Positions 62,144 through 64,000 of a stretch of 64,000 nt of DNA are shown piece after piece. The DNA lies in the NCBI GenBank assembly GCA_002813895.1, contig CP024912.1:372001-436000 (forward strand), in the 5' to 3' direction. Under the pieces are notes generated by a model. The model made no database searches, had not been told where the DNA came from, and worked only from the letters and a program-made list of their open reading frames with translations. Both the position numbers and the translations under genes were made by a program. The stretch's first letter is position 1, and each line of letters starts with the position of its first letter. Source of the DNA: Cyanobacterium sp. HL-69. GTDB lineage: Bacteria; Cyanobacteriota; Cyanobacteriia; Cyanobacteriales; Cyanobacteriaceae.

Positions 62144-63082
62144 CTATTTATCTTTTGGTTTAGGTAATTGACTATAGTAATTATCTTTAGGAGATGGTTT
62201 TTTCTTTTTAAATAAACCAGTAACCAAGTTCCAGCCTGTAAAGCCCAATTGACGACTGATGCGAGTTACTCCTGTGACTACTTCTGTATCTTGACTGACA
62301 TTTAATTTTTCTTCTAATAATTCTTTTAGTTTAGTGCTGGTGAGGGGACGATTTAAAACTCCTTTTTCCCCCAGAGAAATTGAGCCTGTTTCTTCGGAAA
62401 CTACCACACATACACAGTTTTCCACTAACTCCGTGATGCCCATAGCTGCCCGATGACGGGTACCTAATCTTTTGGATGCAGTTTTTTCTGATAGGGGTAG
62501 GATAACACTAGCGGCGACAATTTCTGAGCCTCGAATGAAAACGGCGCCATCATGCAAGAGGGTTTTGGTTTGGAAGATGGTTTGTAATAATTCCTTGGTA
62601 ATTTCGGCGTTTAATGGTACCCCCGGGCTTAGGAATACCCTTTCTTCTACGGTATTAAAGGTTTCGATGATAATTAACGCCCCTGTACGATTTTGGGATA
62701 ATTCTTTGACTGCGTCAACTATTTCGTCAATAATGGTATCTCCTTTTGGAATAATATTATCGGATTTCCACAGTGATTTTATTTCTCCTTTTCCTAGTTG
62801 TTCTAAAAAACGTCTAAAATCTGACTGGAAAACTACCCCCATAGATAGGGAACAGATTAAGATTAATTGTTCTAAAAAAAAGCTAATTATTGTTAGCTCT
62901 AAGAGGCGATCGCACAGTAAATAAAGTATAATTAAAAACAGTAAACCCCTTACCATTCTTTGCGCTCGACGTTCTTGGAGAAGGGTTATAATTAGATAGA
63001 AAAAAAGACTAACTAAACCGACATCGAGAAAAAATAGCAAAAAAATTTTTAAATTGTCAGGAAAAAAACCCGACCAAAACAT
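62144..63082 (-). CDS. cdaA: Diadenylate cyclase CdaA
   Basis: A 312-residue enzyme that makes the second messenger c-di-AMP from two ATP. Three membrane helices (about 12-34, 45-63, 66-83) precede the DAC domain (about 105-235). The catalytic DGA is at 178-180 and RHRAA at 209-213, both intact. The C-terminal region (about 250-312) is basic and reaches further than in Firmicutes CdaA. In cyanobacteria c-di-AMP controls osmotic and day-night responses. There is no adjacent cdaR or glmM. Confidence 0.94.
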   Translation of the reverse strand: MFWSGFFPDNLKIFLLFFLDVGLVSLFFYLIITLLQERRAQRMVRGLLFLIILYLLCDRLLELTIISFFLEQLILICSLSMGVVFQSDFRRFLEQLGKGEIKSLWKSDNIIPKGDTIIDEIVDAVKELSQNRTGALIIIETFNTVEERVFLSPGVPLNAEITKELLQTIFQTKTLLHDGAVFIRGSEIVAASVILPLSEKTASKRLGTRHRAAMGITELVENCVCVVVSEETGSISLGEKGVLNRPLTSTKLKELLEEKLNVSQDTEVVTGVTRISRQLGFTGWNLVTGLFKKKKPSPKDNYYSQLPKPKDK

Positions 63083-63256
63083 TAAATTCTAACCCGTTTT
63101 ATTATGTTGTTTACTCAAAGCTAATTACTATATTTTAATTCTAAATCAACAACCATCTAATATGTCATGAAATTATCTAACAACCACTGAGATGAAATTA
63201 TTAAGTAGGTTGGCGAAATTAATTATAGCTCTTATTTTATTAAGACTCTTATGAAC

Positions 63257-63274
63257 AAGGGGTTTAAACCCCTT
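63257..63274 (+). repeat. Dispersed palindrome AAGGGG-N6-CCCCTT, second locus
   Basis: AAGGGGTTTAAACCCCTT, a perfect 18-bp palindrome preceded by AAC and followed by GCCT, as at 32964-32981. Only the central six bases differ (CTTAAG there, TTTAAA here), and in both cases the palindrome is preserved. Confidence 0.65.
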
Positions 63275-63411
63275 GCCTAAATCGATTTAATTATGCCTAC
63301 TTACTTATCACCATTCAGGGGAAGAAATAAAGAGAGTAAAAACATAGTGATTATTTCTCGAAAGATTACTCCTTATGGTTTTTAATAGTTAATCCCACTT
63401 TTTTTATGATA

Positions 63412-63432
63412 ACAGGGGTATTTTAATCCCTT
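63412..63432 (+). repeat. Degenerate copy of the AAGGGG palindrome
   Basis: ACAGGGGTATTTTAATCCCTT followed by GCCTTG keeps the flanks and arm positions of the family but has mismatches in the arms. Confidence 0.45.
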
Positions 63433-63496
63433 GCCTTGAACTATTTACTTGATAAATAGTGTGACTGAAATATGATTTATGTTAAAAGATAATATT

Positions 63497-63549
63497 TTCC
63501 GTGGGGGCGTAGTTTTCTACGCCCCGACAATAAAAACTATTTCACGGAA
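63497..63549. repeat. Nested inverted repeat
   Basis: An inner perfect hairpin GGGGCGTAG-TTTT-CTACGCCCC (63504-63525) is enclosed by an outer pair TTCCGTG (63497-63503) and CACGGAA (63543-63549). It lies about 75-125 bp beyond the lysA stop. No T-run follows on either strand, so a mobile or protein-binding palindrome is as likely as a terminator. Confidence 0.6.
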
Positions 63550-63623
63550 GTTCATCTTGGATACTATGGCAGAAAAAACAAATCCGAGTAATTAAAATTC
63601 AGTAATATTTACTAAATTTAAGC

Positions 63624-64000
63624 CTATGCCAAACGACTAGGTAATAAATCTTGTTTTACCAAATCATCATAGGTTTCACGACGAATAATCAAATTTGCTT
63701 CTCCTTCATTTACTAAAACAGCGGCAGGACGTGCTAGACGGTTGTAGTTAGAAGCCATACTATAGTTATAAGCCCCTGTTGCTAATACTACCAGAATATC
63801 TCCCTGTTTTGTCTCGGGAAGGGCAACATTTTTCACTAAAATATCTCCTGATTCACAATGCTTTCCTGCTACCGTCACGGTTTCGGTATTAGCGTTTGTC
63901 ATTTTATTGGCGATGACGACTTCATAAAGGGATTGATAGGTAATAGGACGAGGATTATCGGACATTCCACCATCTACGGAAATATAAGTCCTCACATTGG
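63624..64000 (-). CDS. lysA: Diaminopimelate decarboxylase LysA, 5' part outside window
   Basis: The frame is open to the end of the window, so only the C-terminal 125 residues are seen. LysA is a PLP enzyme that makes lysine from meso-diaminopimelate. The visible SVDGGMSDNPRPITY, the CESGDIL motif with the active-site cysteine from the opposite subunit, and GAYNYSMASNYN, where the tyrosine contacts PLP, are all standard. The end is complete. The GTG at 63995 is internal and not a start. Confidence 0.95.
   Translation of the reverse strand, partial: NVRTYISVDGGMSDNPRPITYQSLYEVVIANKMTNANTETVTVAGKHCESGDILVKNVALPETKQGDILVVLATGAYNYSMASNYNRLARPAAVLVNEGEANLIIRRETYDDLVKQDLLPSRLA

Larger units (their letters stand above)
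63083..63623. other. 541-bp intergenic region rich in palindromes
   Basis: No credible gene. It contains three separate palindromic elements (63257, 63414 and 63497, listed separately) and the promoter side of cdaA. The lysA mRNA on the minus strand would run into the 63497-63549 structure. Confidence 0.6.

Noticed and set aside
63192-63254. A 20-codon hydrophobic frame (MKLLSRLAKLIIALILLRLL) resembling a type I toxin peptide
   Set aside because: There is no ribosome-binding site, no antisense RNA promoter was visible, and A+T-rich DNA gives such short leucine/isoleucine frames by chance.
1-64000. CRISPR arrays, complete insertion sequences, prophage or integrase genes
   Set aside because: No spaced direct repeats of 24-37 bp, no transposase or integrase frame and no cas genes were seen.

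Overview
The window is a 64-kb stretch of a cyanobacterial chromosome. The sequence shows many copies of the HIP1 octamer GCGATCGC, low G+C, and a gene set confined to or typical of oxygenic phototrophs: petN, ycf4, ndhD, ycf19/YggT, menC, crhR, a Ycf29-like regulator, DUF2854, DUF4168, HpsJ-like and EGY-like proteins. The protein sequences suggest a unicellular low-G+C lineage (Cyanobacterium/Geminocystis-like); that placement is an inference. No rRNA operon, intact insertion sequence, prophage or CRISPR array was found. Gene order looks like ordinary core chromosome.

Layout. 1-7 kb: 3' part of selO, the rimO-crhR pair, prfC. 6.6-11.4 kb: DUF2854 protein, a NarL-type regulator, tRNA-Thr(UGU), tldD, a lipoprotein nuclease, a C-terminally extended ferredoxin and a cation diffusion facilitator. 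11.5-15.7 kb: a 1382-residue histidine kinase with CBS, GAF and PAS domains whose first GAF domain carries both cysteines of a DXCF cyanobacteriochrome. 15.7-20 kb: C5-cytosine methyltransferase, YraN, petN with a 45-residue partner, an HlyD adaptor, an antitoxin relic and tRNA-Arg(ACG). 20-28 kb: moaC, small zinc-ribbon protein, Mo-nitrogenase C-terminal-like protein, ycf4, TerD, DUF4230, rsmE, nnr, menC. 28.6-33 kb: futB, futA and a Dam-type methylase. 33-38 kb: the methionine-salvage operon mtnB-mtnD-mtnC, a solute-binding protein and ndhD. 38-51 kb: BI-1, two-CBS S2P protease, ArsA/Get3-HSP20, DppB-type permease, DedA, two glycosyltransferases, M15 peptidase, DUF2232, YggT and exported proteins. 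51-64 kb: trmJ, a candidate small RNA, DUF502, HpsJ-like, a septal-type membrane protein with ftsI, EGY-like protease, an MBL-fold pseudoenzyme, MFS exporter, DUF4168, cdaA and the 3' part of lysA.

Genes that work together: rimO with crhR (an operon known from Synechocystis 6803); petN with a small membrane protein; futA with futB (ferric iron import, with the ATPase encoded elsewhere); mtnB/mtnD/mtnC (recycling of methylthioadenosine carbon and sulfur); the FtsL-like protein with ftsI (septal peptidoglycan); the two glycosyltransferases.

The observations I rate highest are the DXCF-type photoreceptor GAF inside a CBS-bearing kinase, and an unannotated RNA of about 100 nt on the minus strand (52658-52756) with a near-consensus promoter, a strong terminator and an unpaired stretch complementary to Shine-Dalgarno sequences. 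Others are the petN partner protein, the AU-rich rimO-crhR junction, dispersed palindromes, two solitary DNA methyltransferases, a decayed antitoxin gene and an MBL-fold protein without metal ligands. I found no clearly new multi-gene defence or biosynthetic system.
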